Shown: positions 1 through 5,314, numbered from the stretch's first letter. The stretch: 5,660 bases of DNA from JBOGED01 sp050743205 (GCA_050743205.1 JBOGEA010000374.1:1-5660), one strand, 5' to 3'. Notes: a model not told the origin generated them from the letters alone. Translations and numbers: made by a program.

Positions 1-199
1 CCCGCGACCGCACCAACCTCCCCCACCCACCCACCCTTAAGGAAGAGCGGAACCCGACGAGGCGCGACCCCTTACGACACGACAGTTCTCAAACACGCCC
101 TCAGAGAAGGTCGATGCCCGCTCACCCCGGGCCGGTCTGGGCCAGCGACCGCTCGCCCACCTCGCCGGAGCGCTTCGGTCCTTGCCCTCGGCACGACAG
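1..199. other. Non-coding stretch downstream of the cold shock gene
   Basis: No convincing gene is visible here. The only long open frame on the minus strand runs into the cold shock gene in another frame and has an Arg/Ala/Ser-rich composition typical of chance frames in GC-rich DNA. The one distinctive element is the run of C-tracts at 20-36, listed separately. The left neighbour lies outside the window. Confidence 0.6.
20..36 (-). other. G-quadruplex-type motif
   Basis: On the minus strand this reads GGGTGGGTGGGTGGGGG: four G-runs of at least three, separated by single T residues. Single-nucleotide loops are the most stable class of intramolecular G-quadruplex. The motif is seen directly; that it folds or has a role is inference. 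It lies about 205 bases downstream of the cold shock stop codon on the same strand, beyond the likely terminator. Confidence 0.6.
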
Positions 200-225
200 A
201 GCCGCCGACACGAGTGCCGGCGGCT
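200..225 (-). terminator. Hairpin terminator of the cold shock gene
   Basis: AGCCGCCG (200-207) is the exact inverse complement of CGGCGGCT (218-225). Inside, CAC (209-211) can also pair with GTG (214-216) after one mismatch, giving an almost continuous stem. It begins 15 bases after the cold shock stop codon on that gene's strand. There is no clean U-tract, which is common for actinobacterial terminators. The position and stem strength support termination; activity is inferred. Confidence 0.65.
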
Positions 226-240
226 TGAGGTGATAGTCGG

Positions 241-441
241 TCAGACCGCTCGAACGTTTCGGGCTTCCTCGCCCTTGCGGCCTGGGGCCACGTCGAACTC
301 GACCTGCTGGCCCTCATCGAGCGACTTGTAGCCGTTTCCCTGGATGTTGGAGTAGTGGACGAATACGTCGTCGCCCTGCTCGCGAGAGATGAAGCCGAAG
401 CCCTTCTCGGAGTTGAAGAACTTCACTGTTCCTGTCGCCAA
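241..441 (-). CDS. CspA-family cold shock protein
   Basis: This encodes a 66-residue single-domain cold shock protein, the full usual length for the CspA family (65-70 residues). The family forms a five-stranded OB-fold that binds single-stranded RNA and DNA and melts mRNA structure in the cytoplasm. RNP1 is visible as KGFGFI at residues 13-18 and RNP2 as VFVHY at 26-30. Phe8 and Phe9 sit where the family has its aromatic nucleic-acid-binding patch (many actinobacterial members have Trp at one of them). The start is TTG at 439-441, placed by the family's usual beginning just before GTVKFF. Only a weak purine-rich GAAGAAAAG precedes it and there is no in-frame ATG nearby. It is transcribed divergently from the flavoprotein gene and followed by a strong hairpin. 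Several paralogues per genome are normal, so a precise gene symbol is not assigned. Confidence 0.96.
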   Translation of the reverse strand: MATGTVKFFNSEKGFGFISREQGDDVFVHYSNIQGNGYKSLDEGQQVEFDVAPGRKGEEARNVRAV

Positions 442-485
442 CGCTGTTCTTTTCTTCTGTTGCGAGCAAGTCCCACTGACTGTCT

Positions 486-508
486 CGTCCGCGCCAGTCT
501 AGCGGACG
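486..508 (-). promoter_or_regulatory. Inverted repeat upstream of the cold shock gene
   Basis: CGTCCGC (486-492) is the inverse complement of GCGGACG (502-508), with a 9-base centre. On the minus strand the centre contains TAGACT (501 to 496), which fits an actinobacterial -10 box (TANNNT); no convincing -35 was found at 16-18 bases. It could be a 5' leader hairpin of the cold shock mRNA or an operator over its promoter. The repeat is seen; both roles are inferred. Confidence 0.4.
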
Positions 509-646
509 GAGGCAATCTCGCTCGATTCGCGCGCCTTCCCGTCATCCCGGCCGCCCACCTCCGCTTCCGGCCTCATCGGCGCATCCGAGTCCAAGCTGGA
601 CGATGGAGCCGACCCGCTACCCTCAGGGGGTGGGAAACGTCCGGAG

Positions 647-654
647 GGAGGTGA
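647..654 (+). promoter_or_regulatory. Ribosome binding site deciding the ndh start
   Basis: GGAGGTGA matches the complement of the 16S rRNA 3' end almost perfectly. The core GGAGG ends 8 bases before TTG 660 and is 44 bases downstream of the competing ATG 603, so it supports the shorter protein. Confidence 0.7.
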
Positions 655-659
655 CCAGG

Positions 660-2033
660 TTGACGGGTCGACGGCATCGGGTGGTCGTGGTCGGGGGCGG
701 GTTCGGAGGCCTGAACGCCGTCCGCGCGTTGGCGGATGCGCCGGTGGACGTGACGGTCGTGGATCGGACGAACCATCACCTGTTCCAGCCGTTGCTGTAC
801 GAGGTGGCGACCGGGATCCTGTCCGAGGGCCTGATCGCGCCCGCGCTGCGCAGCATCCTGAGGAAGCAGCGCAACGCACGGGCGCTGTTGGCCGAAGTCA
901 CCGGGATCGACCTTGCGGCGCGTGTGGTGGCGGCGGTGGCGCCGGACGGGCAGCGGCTCGAGCTGCCGTACGACTCGCTGGTCGTGGCCGCGGGGGCGAC
1001 GCACGCGTACTTCGGGCACGACGAGTGGGCCGAGTACGCGCCCGGCATGAAGACACTGGAGGACGCCCGGCGGCTGCGCAGCGCGATCCTGCGGGCCTTC
1101 GAGATGGCCGAGTTGGCGCGCGGCGACGCCGAGCGAGAGGCCTGGCTGACGTTCGTCATCGTGGGCGCCGGACCGACGGGGGTGGAGCTGACCGGTCAGG
1201 TGTCGGAGTTGGCTCATCGGGTGCTCCCGCGCGACTACCGGGCAATCGACACCCGCTCGGCGCGGATCATCCTCATCGACGCCTCCCCCGCCGTCCTGCC
1301 GCCATTCGACCGGAAGCTGCAGGCCTACACCAAACGCACGCTCGAGCGGCGGATGAGGGTGGAGGTGCTGCTGGGCACCGCCGCCATCGCGATGGACGAG
1401 GACAGCATCACGGTCAAAGGGCCCGACGGGGAGCAGCGCATCCCGGCGCGGACGAAGATCTGGGCGGCGGGGGTGCGGGCCTCTCCATTGGCGCGGATGC
1501 TGGCAGAGGCGACGGGCGCCGACGTCGACCGAGCCGGCCGGGTGGCCGTGCGCCCCGACTGCTCGCTGCCCGATCACCCCGAGGTGTTCGCGATCGGCGA
1601 CATGGCGTCGCTGAATCGGCTGCCGGGCGTGGCGCAGCCGGCGATCCAGGAGGGCCGGTTCGTGGCCCGCGTGATCAAGGCGCGGCTCGAGGGCGCGCTG
1701 GTGCCGGCGGCGTTCCGATACTTCGACAAGGGCAGCATGGCCACGATCGGCCAGGGCCGGGCGGTCGCGGACGCGTTCGGCGTGAAAGTCACCGGGCTGC
1801 CGGCGTTCCTGTCCTGGGCGTTCCTTCACGTGCTCTACCTGATCGGCTGGGGCAACCGCTTCGGCACGCTGTACTCCTGGGCGTGGTCGCTGCTGCTCAC
1901 CCGCAGCAGGGGCAACCGGCTGATCACAGGGGAGGCAGGCGCACGAGGGTCTCGAGCGTCCCCGCCCGCGACGCCCGCGGACAGGGTCGGGTGGGCGGAT
2001 GAGCCGCGGTCAGGGACCGCGGGGGGAGGATGA
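660..2033 (+). CDS. ndh: Type II NADH dehydrogenase-like FAD/NAD(P) oxidoreductase
   Basis: This flavoprotein is expected to oxidise NADH at the inner face of the membrane and pass electrons to quinone without pumping protons. Numbered from TTG 660 it has 457 residues, typical of NDH-2. The FAD-binding GGGFGG is at residues 12-17, followed by LFQPLLYEVATG as in this family. The NAD-binding GAGPTG is at 169-174, the second FAD motif AIGD at 311-314, and the quinone-site motif AQPAIQEG at 325-332. A hydrophobic, aromatic segment (about 383-401) near the C-terminus fits a membrane anchor. I prefer TTG 660 because the consensus site GGAGGTGA (647-654) precedes it at good distance and the protein then begins just before the FAD fold; ATG 603 has no good site and would add 19 unlikely residues. 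The last 11 residues (447-457) are encoded by the first 31-bp repeat. Paralogous roles (other disulfide-reductase-fold enzymes) are possible but less likely. Confidence 0.9.
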   Translation: MTGRRHRVVVVGGGFGGLNAVRALADAPVDVTVVDRTNHHLFQPLLYEVATGILSEGLIAPALRSILRKQRNARALLAEVTGIDLAARVVAAVAPDGQRLELPYDSLVVAAGATHAYFGHDEWAEYAPGMKTLEDARRLRSAILRAFEMAELARGDAEREAWLTFVIVGAGPTGVELTGQVSELAHRVLPRDYRAIDTRSARIILIDASPAVLPPFDRKLQAYTKRTLERRMRVEVLLGTAAIAMDEDSITVKGPDGEQRIPARTKIWAAGVRASPLARMLAEATGADVDRAGRVAVRPDCSLPDHPEVFAIGDMASLNRLPGVAQPAIQEGRFVARVIKARLEGALVPAAFRYFDKGSMATIGQGRAVADAFGVKVTGLPAFLSWAFLHVLYLIGWGNRFGTLYSWAWSLLLTRSRGNRLITGEAGARGSRASPPATPADRVGWADEPRSGTAGGG

Positions 2034-2100
2034 GCCGCGGTCAGGGACCGCGGGGGGAGGATGAGCCGCGGTCAGGGACCGCGGGGGGAGGATGAGCCGC
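1999..2100. repeat. 31-bp tandem repeat, three copies plus a 9-bp remnant
   Basis: Three identical units run at 1999-2029, 2030-2060 and 2061-2091, each beginning ATGAGCCGCGG and ending GGGGGGAGG. A fourth start, ATGAGCCGC, follows at 2092-2100. No spacers separate the units. Each full unit carries the perfect hairpin CCGCGGTC-AGG-GACCGCGG. The block lies exactly where the flavoprotein gene and the first GAF-ANTAR gene converge. Copy 1 encodes the end of the former, copy 3 the end of the latter, and copy 2 lies almost wholly between the two stop codons. Perfect identity of the copies suggests recent expansion. Confidence 0.97.
2004..2084. terminator. Triple hairpin, possible two-way terminator
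   Basis: Inside each repeat, 8-bp perfect stems with a 3-base AGG loop occur at 2004-2022, 2035-2053 and 2066-2084. Being inverted repeats, they fold in RNA from either strand, as expected for a shared terminator between convergent genes. There is no U-tract on either side: the plus strand continues with GGGGGGAGG and the minus strand with CTCATCC. Termination is therefore an inference from position and stem strength. A role as mRNA 3'-end stabiliser or protein-binding site is also possible. Confidence 0.5.
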
Positions 2101-2806
2101 CGAAGAGGGTGAGGGCTCCGTCGACGACGTCTTGGGCGACGTCACGCAGGGGGCGGTGGGTGCGGCGTGCGTGGAGCCGCAGCTGCTCGAACGCCGCGCG
2201 CGTGTCGCTGCCGCCGCGGGCGGCGACCATGCCTTTGGCCTGCTCGATCAGGACCCGGCTGTCCAGGGCGTATTGGAGTTGGCCCGTCAGGGTCTGGGCG
2301 TTGGCGATGGCGCGGGCCTGGAGGATGCCGATGGTGGCGATGTCGGCCAGCGCCTGGGCGGCCTCGACGTCGGCGTCGTCGAAGGGTCCGGGGTCGCCGC
2401 GGAACAGGCTGAGCGCGCCGATGCGCTCCTCCCGCAGCCGCATGGGGAACGCGAACACCGCGGCGGGCCCGCCGGCCTTCCGCGCGGCCGGCGCGAAGCG
2501 TGGCCACCGACGCAGGCCAGTGGTGTGCAGGTTCGCCTCGACCACTTGGACGCCGCCGTAGTAGGCCTCCCTGCTGGGACCCTCCTGGGTCTGGGTCTGC
2601 AGCTGCTCGATCAGCTCGACGGTGGGATCGGATGCAGCCGCCACCGCAAGCGCGTGGGCGAGGGCCAGCGACACCCCCGCCGAGGTGACGTCGAACACGT
2701 CCACGCACCGCTCGCACAGCTGCTGCAGGAAGTCGTGGAGGTCGTAGTGGTTGATGAGCGTGTCGGCGAACTCCACCATCGCCCGCAGGATCTGCTCGGC
2801 TTGCAT
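2072..2806 (-). CDS. GAF-ANTAR transcription antitermination regulator
   Basis: This 244-residue protein has an N-terminal GAF sensor domain (about residues 20-165) and a C-terminal ANTAR domain (about 175-230). The ANTAR core is visible as LDSRVLIEQAKGMVAAR (181-197), followed by AAFEQLRLHAR and a DVAQDVVDG end. ANTAR domains bind paired RNA hairpins and let polymerase read past terminators; GAF domains sense small molecules, redox state or a partner. Start ATG at 2806 is preceded by AGGGAG (2817 to 2812). The GPC motif common in GAF-ANTAR proteins is here GPS (Ser78), unlike the paralogue at 3308-4009, so a cysteine-based response at this site is not expected. The last residues (SSSPRGP) and the stop codon come from the third 31-bp repeat. 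It is divergent from the zinc-ribbon/GAF-ANTAR cluster. The ligand and RNA targets are unknown. Confidence 0.93.
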   Translation of the reverse strand: MQAEQILRAMVEFADTLINHYDLHDFLQQLCERCVDVFDVTSAGVSLALAHALAVAAASDPTVELIEQLQTQTQEGPSREAYYGGVQVVEANLHTTGLRRWPRFAPAARKAGGPAAVFAFPMRLREERIGALSLFRGDPGPFDDADVEAAQALADIATIGILQARAIANAQTLTGQLQYALDSRVLIEQAKGMVAARGGSDTRAAFEQLRLHARRTHRPLRDVAQDVVDGALTLFGGSSSPRGP

Positions 2807-3106
2807 ACCTGCTCCCTAGCGGCTCACGAGAGGTCCCGTGGGATGGGGTTGTGCCCATAGCGTACTCGGGGGTTGCATGCTCGGCGCGTGGATGCCAAGG
2901 TGGTGCGTGGAGTCACCGCACGCCCGGCGCGAACGGGTCTGCGCGGTGGCACGGACCTCTCCACCGGCCCGAAACTCTGGGGACGGGACTCCAAGGAAAT
3001 CACTCGTCCGTCACGAGCGTCTCCCGCTTCGGCCCACAGACTCCGGCCACGGCAGCGTCTGCGTGACTCCGGCAACCGCCCTTCGGGCGGACACGAGGTG
3101 ACTACC
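2807..3106. other. Divergent intergenic region, 300 bases
   Basis: This separates the first GAF-ANTAR gene (minus) from the zinc-ribbon gene (plus), so promoters for both should lie here. A frame opens from ATG 2873 into the zinc-ribbon gene, but its first 78 codons give an Arg-rich, domain-free stretch that I read as non-coding. A weak TACGCT at 2864 to 2859 could be a minus-strand -10 box, without a clear -35. The right end holds two hairpins and a direct repeat, listed separately. Confidence 0.6.
3039..3090 (+). promoter_or_regulatory. Two-hairpin leader with direct repeat before the zinc-ribbon gene
   Basis: GACTCCGGC occurs twice (3039-3047 and 3065-3073). The first copy leads into a hairpin at 3048-3065 (CACG-g-CAG, loop CGT, CTGCGTG; one bulged G, sharing its last base with the second repeat). 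The second leads, after AA, into a perfect hairpin at 3076-3090 (CCGCCC, loop TTC, GGGCGG). The latter ends only 4 bases before the ribosome binding site at 3095-3100. The structures are seen directly. A role in attenuation, or as a target of the ANTAR protein encoded downstream, is inference; the loops are not the six-base A1/G4 loops described for ANTAR targets. Confidence 0.4.
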
Positions 3107-3304
3107 GTGGACATCTGGGGCCTGTGCACTCCCTGTAATCGCTGGTTCTACTGCGAGGGTGCCGACTACTCCGAGACGCCGACGCCATCCTGTCCAGCCT
3201 GTGACGCCGAGCCAGCGGTCTTCGTCAACCATGCCGGCGACGCGCCCGGGCGGCTGCGCTCGTGGGCCGATCGGCTCAGCGGCCGCCATGTGCCGGTGGG
3301 GTAG
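3107..3304 (+). CDS. Small zinc-ribbon-like protein
   Basis: This would be a 65-residue protein with two CxxC knuckles, CTPC at residues 7-10 and CPAC at 29-32, with an extra Cys16. The pair is spaced as in a zinc ribbon, so it probably binds one zinc ion. The function is unknown; it could be a nucleic-acid-binding or protein-interaction module. The start is GTG 3107, six bases after GAGGTG (3095-3100); GTG 3098, inside that site, is less likely, and ATG 2873 would add a long domain-free stretch. Its stop codon is three bases before the second GAF-ANTAR gene, so the two are probably cotranscribed and may act together. The N-terminal half is aromatic and cysteine-rich (WGLCTPCNRWFYC), while the C-terminal third is basic (RLRSWADRLSGRH). 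No paralogue is present in the window. Confidence 0.7.
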   Translation: MDIWGLCTPCNRWFYCEGADYSETPTPSCPACDAEPAVFVNHAGDAPGRLRSWADRLSGRHVPVG

Positions 3305-3307
3305 CCC

Positions 3308-4009
3308 ATGGAGCGTGCTCGCCTGCTGGAGCAGCTAGCCGCCTTGCTGGACCCCGACCACCAAGACGCCTCGGGGGTGCTGCAACGGCTGTGCGCCGCG
3401 TGCGTGGTGCTGCTGCCGGTCACCGGCGCCGGCGCCATGCTCATGGCCCATGGCGAGCACCACGTCACCGTGGCGGCCTCCGATGAGGCCATCCTGGTCG
3501 TCGAGGAGCTGCAGGATCTCACCGGTCAGGGACCCTGCCTGGAGGCCTACCGCACCGGGCTCGTGGTGCTCGAGCCTGACCTAGCCGTCGGCGGGATGCG
3601 ACGTTGGCCCGACTTCACATCCCGAGCGGTGGCGGCCGGTGTCCGCGCGGCGTTCAGTTTCCCGCTGGGGGTCGGCCAGTTGAGGATCGGGGCGCTGGAC
3701 CTCTACCGCGACCGCCCCGGCGAACTCGCGGCCGACCACATCGCCGACGCTCAGGTGCTGGCCGAGGTGACCCGGCGCACCATCCTGGCCGCGCAGGCCC
3801 AGGCCCTGCCCGGATCGGTGCTGTATCAGTCCTGGGGCGTGGACAGCAGCCGGGCGACGCTCGACCAGGCGACAGGCATGACGGCGGTGCACCTGAACGT
3901 GGGCATCGACGAGGCGTTCGCCCGCCTGCGCGACTATGCCCGCGCCCATGATCGGGCGCTGGGCGCCGTGGCCGGCGACGTCGTGTCGGAGCGGCTCAGG
4001 ATCGGATAA
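3308..4009 (+). CDS. Second GAF-ANTAR transcription antitermination regulator
   Basis: This 233-residue protein repeats the architecture of the divergent neighbour: GAF domain at about residues 20-165 and ANTAR domain at about 176-232. In the ANTAR part, LDQATGMTAVHLNVGIDEAF (185-204) and ARLRDYARAHDRALGAVAGDVV match the QA-x-GM core and helical tail of the family. The GAF part keeps the GQGPCLEAYRTG motif, with Cys77, common in this subfamily. Shared landmarks with the 2072-2806 protein include VAASD, the GP..EAY block, RRWP.F and the RIGAL.L strand, so the two are homologous though quite diverged. The start ATG follows the zinc-ribbon stop by three bases, with GGTGGGG upstream as a likely ribosome site. 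The expected role is ligand-controlled RNA binding that prevents termination; there is no adjacent histidine kinase. The ECF sigma region starts just after its stop codon. Confidence 0.93.
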   Translation: MERARLLEQLAALLDPDHQDASGVLQRLCAACVVLLPVTGAGAMLMAHGEHHVTVAASDEAILVVEELQDLTGQGPCLEAYRTGLVVLEPDLAVGGMRRWPDFTSRAVAAGVRAAFSFPLGVGQLRIGALDLYRDRPGELAADHIADAQVLAEVTRRTILAAQAQALPGSVLYQSWGVDSSRATLDQATGMTAVHLNVGIDEAFARLRDYARAHDRALGAVAGDVVSERLRIG

Positions 4010-4012
4010 GAC

Positions 4013-4126
4013 ATGCGTGTATCGGACCTGCCCCCGACCACCAGACGACTGAGGGGCCCCGACGCGTCGGCAGCGTCGAGGCCCAATTCCCCAGCTCCTG
4101 CTGGGGGCGCCCCGCCCACCCCTTGA
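4013..4126 (+). other. Leader frame ending at a possible +1 shift site before the sigma gene
   Basis: ATG 4013, three bases after the GAF-ANTAR stop, opens a 37-codon Pro/Ala/Ser-rich frame ending at TGA 4124-4126. At ACC-CCT-TGA (4118-4126) a +1 slip would move ribosomes into the sigma frame as CTT-GAG, exactly at the beginning of sigma region 2.1 (LERLLRDVARGDQDAF). A slow TGA after a slippery CCT resembles known +1 sites such as that of prfB (CTT-TGA). It may equally be a frameshift mutation or a sequencing error. No strong ribosome site is seen; AGGA at 3998-4001 is 11 bases away. Confidence 0.4.
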
Positions 4127-4199
4127 GCGGCTGCTCCGTGACGTCGCCCGCGGCGACCAGGATGCGTTCGGCTGCCTGTACGACCGCGTCGCCGGACAG

Positions 4200-4583
4200 G
4201 TGTACGGCCTGGCCCACACGGTCGTGCGGGATGCGGCGCAGGCCGAGCGGGCAGCCGAGCAGGCGCTGGTCGAGGTGTGGCGCCACGCGTCGCGTTTTGA
4301 CCCTGCCCGTGGCAGCGCCATCGGCTGGATCCTTGCCAAGGCCCACCGTGTGGCCGTCGATCGAGCCCGCGCCCTGCGGGCGGCGCACCAGCACCACCCC
4401 GTCCCACGCCAGCCGTCCGTGAGCCACCAGCGCGGCGAGTCCGCCGTCTCGTTGGCCTATTACGACGGGTACACCGTCGGCGAGATCGCCCAGCTCCTCG
4501 ACTTTCCATCCGAGACGGTGGCGCCCATGCTCCGCGACGGACTCCGTCGGCTGCGCCACCTCGCACACCGAACCGGCCAGTAG
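4200..4583 (+). CDS. SigK-like ECF sigma factor, truncated or frameshifted
   Basis: The conserved frame resembles ECF sigma factors of the SigK type. From GTG 4200 it gives 127 residues: region 2.2-2.4 (about 1-60; VYGLAHTVVRD-like start, VEVWRHASRFDPARGSAIGW, AHRVAVDRARA) and a region 4 remnant with the helix-turn-helix (about 84-121; LAYYDGYTVGEIAQLL, then LRDGLRRLRHL). The frame is open upstream to 4053 and codes a proper region 2.1 from 4122, but has no ATG, GTG or TTG there, so GTG 4200 alone would cut off region 2.1. The linker and the first helix of region 4.1 are missing: about 17-25 residues stand where relatives have roughly 60. The usual KSR in the recognition helix is replaced by APM. 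No anti-sigma gene follows. It is either decaying, or an atypical regulator expressed through a +1 shift or a non-standard start (CTG or ATT). It is probably cotranscribed with the GAF-ANTAR gene. Confidence 0.65.
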   Translation: MYGLAHTVVRDAAQAERAAEQALVEVWRHASRFDPARGSAIGWILAKAHRVAVDRARALRAAHQHHPVPRQPSVSHQRGESAVSLAYYDGYTVGEIAQLLDFPSETVAPMLRDGLRRLRHLAHRTGQ

Positions 4584-4625
4584 GTTCGCCATGACTGCCG
4601 CTCACGTCTTGCTTTCCGCACTTCT

Positions 4626-4648
4626 CGGGCGTGATACACCCGTGTTTT
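4626..4648 (+). terminator. Possible terminator after the sigma gene
   Basis: CGG (4626-4628) plus GTG (4631-4633) can pair with CAC (4637-4639) plus CCG (4640-4642) around an ATA loop, with a two-base bulge, and TGTTTT follows. It lies 43 bases after the sigma stop codon. The stem is short and imperfect, so this is a modest candidate. Confidence 0.35.
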
Positions 4649-4767
4649 CGAGGGAAGGCTTGTGTTGACGCAGGCACAGCAGCCGATGGCCGCAGGCAGC
4701 GCTGACCAGGGCAGAAGCTGTTGAAGACGCATGTCCGCACGCCACAGAAGGCGCCCGAACGGCATGC

Positions 4768-5133
4768 TCATACACCCTTGAGGGTGACCTCATCGCCGCG
4801 ATCACGGGCGAGCGCATCGATGAACCGATCCAACCACGCGTCAGGGCTCTCGTTGCGGAGATCGAAGAGGTACCGGCGGGTGAGCCGCTCAGCTTCCTGG
4901 CCCGGCCGGAAGCCCTCGTCGGCGTCGGCGTCCAACGCGGCGAGCACGTAGAGCCGTTCGTCGCGGTCGTGAATGCCGTGGATGTGACTCGCCAGGGCCC
5001 GCAGCCCGTCGGCGCTCCGCCGGTTGCGGTCGTCCTCGGGGTTTTCCTCGGTGTTCAGGTCGCGCCATCGGGCCTGTTCGTAGAGGTAGTCGGCCAGCCG
5101 CTGACGGCTCGCTGCGGTCGGGTTGTCCTGCAT
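4768..5133 (-). CDS. Hypothetical acidic helical protein
   Basis: I do not recognise this 121-residue protein. It has no signal peptide, membrane segment or cysteine, is rich in Asp, Glu, Arg and Ala, and should be mostly helical and cytoplasmic. Visible landmarks are RLADYLYEQARWRDLN (12-27), an acidic stretch NTEENPEDDRNRRSADGL, the helix ALASHIHGIHDRDERLYVLAAL, and a C-terminal block with FRPGQEAERLTRRY and PDAWLDRFIDALARD. Codon use with GC-rich third positions and a strong ribosome site (GGAGGAG, 5142 to 5136, just before ATG 5133) support a real gene. It converges with the sigma gene and diverges from the DUF4177-like gene. An inverted repeat, CACCCT-TG-AGGGTG (4773-4786), lies over its last codons and might help termination. 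No function can be assigned. Confidence 0.8.
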   Translation of the reverse strand: MQDNPTAASRQRLADYLYEQARWRDLNTEENPEDDRNRRSADGLRALASHIHGIHDRDERLYVLAALDADADEGFRPGQEAERLTRRYLFDLRNESPDAWLDRFIDALARDRGDEVTLKGV

Positions 5134-5157
5134 TGCTCCTCCGGCCGCACAGCCCGT

Positions 5158-5163
5158 ACTCTA
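5158..5163 (-). promoter_or_regulatory. Possible -10 box of the 121-residue protein gene
   Basis: On the minus strand TAGAGT (5163 to 5158) fits TANNNT and sits 24 bases before the ATG, leaving a short leader that contains the ribosome site. No good -35 was found at the expected distance, so this is a weak call. Confidence 0.25.
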
Positions 5164-5314
5164 TTGACGAGCATGAGGGGCATGATCAGCCTAGCGCCTT
5201 CGGTGCTGGGCCCGGTCGCGAGGGGCCATGGGCGGCTGCGTGGGGGATGACTGCCAGCGCGAGGAACGCCTCCAGAAGCTGCTGCCGGTTGGACCACTAG
5301 CCAGGAGGCGAGAC

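Noticed and set aside
72..317. 81-codon minus-strand frame overlapping the cold shock gene
   Set aside because: It overlaps the cold shock gene in another frame and has no features of a real protein.
573..1829. 418-codon open frame on the minus strand opposite the flavoprotein gene
   Set aside because: It is His/Arg/Pro-rich with no recognisable motif, and lies antisense to a gene with clear FAD and NAD motifs; long antisense frames are expected in GC-rich coding DNA.
2021..2063. Translation starts created by GGGGGGAGG next to ATG in each repeat
   Set aside because: The purine run abuts the ATG with no spacing, and the frames opened are short or antisense to the GAF-ANTAR gene.
1999..2100. 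CRISPR array
   Set aside because: The 31-bp units are head to tail with no spacers, so this is a simple tandem repeat.
2132..2860. 242-codon plus-strand frame opposite the first GAF-ANTAR gene
   Set aside because: Low-complexity Gly/Val/Leu/Gln composition and no domain; the opposite strand has a clear GAF-ANTAR protein with a ribosome site.
2873..3106. N-terminal extension of the zinc-ribbon protein from ATG 2873
   Set aside because: The added 78 codons are Arg-rich without pattern and cover hairpins and the ribosome site that serves GTG 3107.
5164..5169. TTGACG as a plus-strand -35 box for the DUF4177-like gene
   Set aside because: No TANNNT box lies at 16-18 bases downstream; the nearest candidate is 22 bases away.
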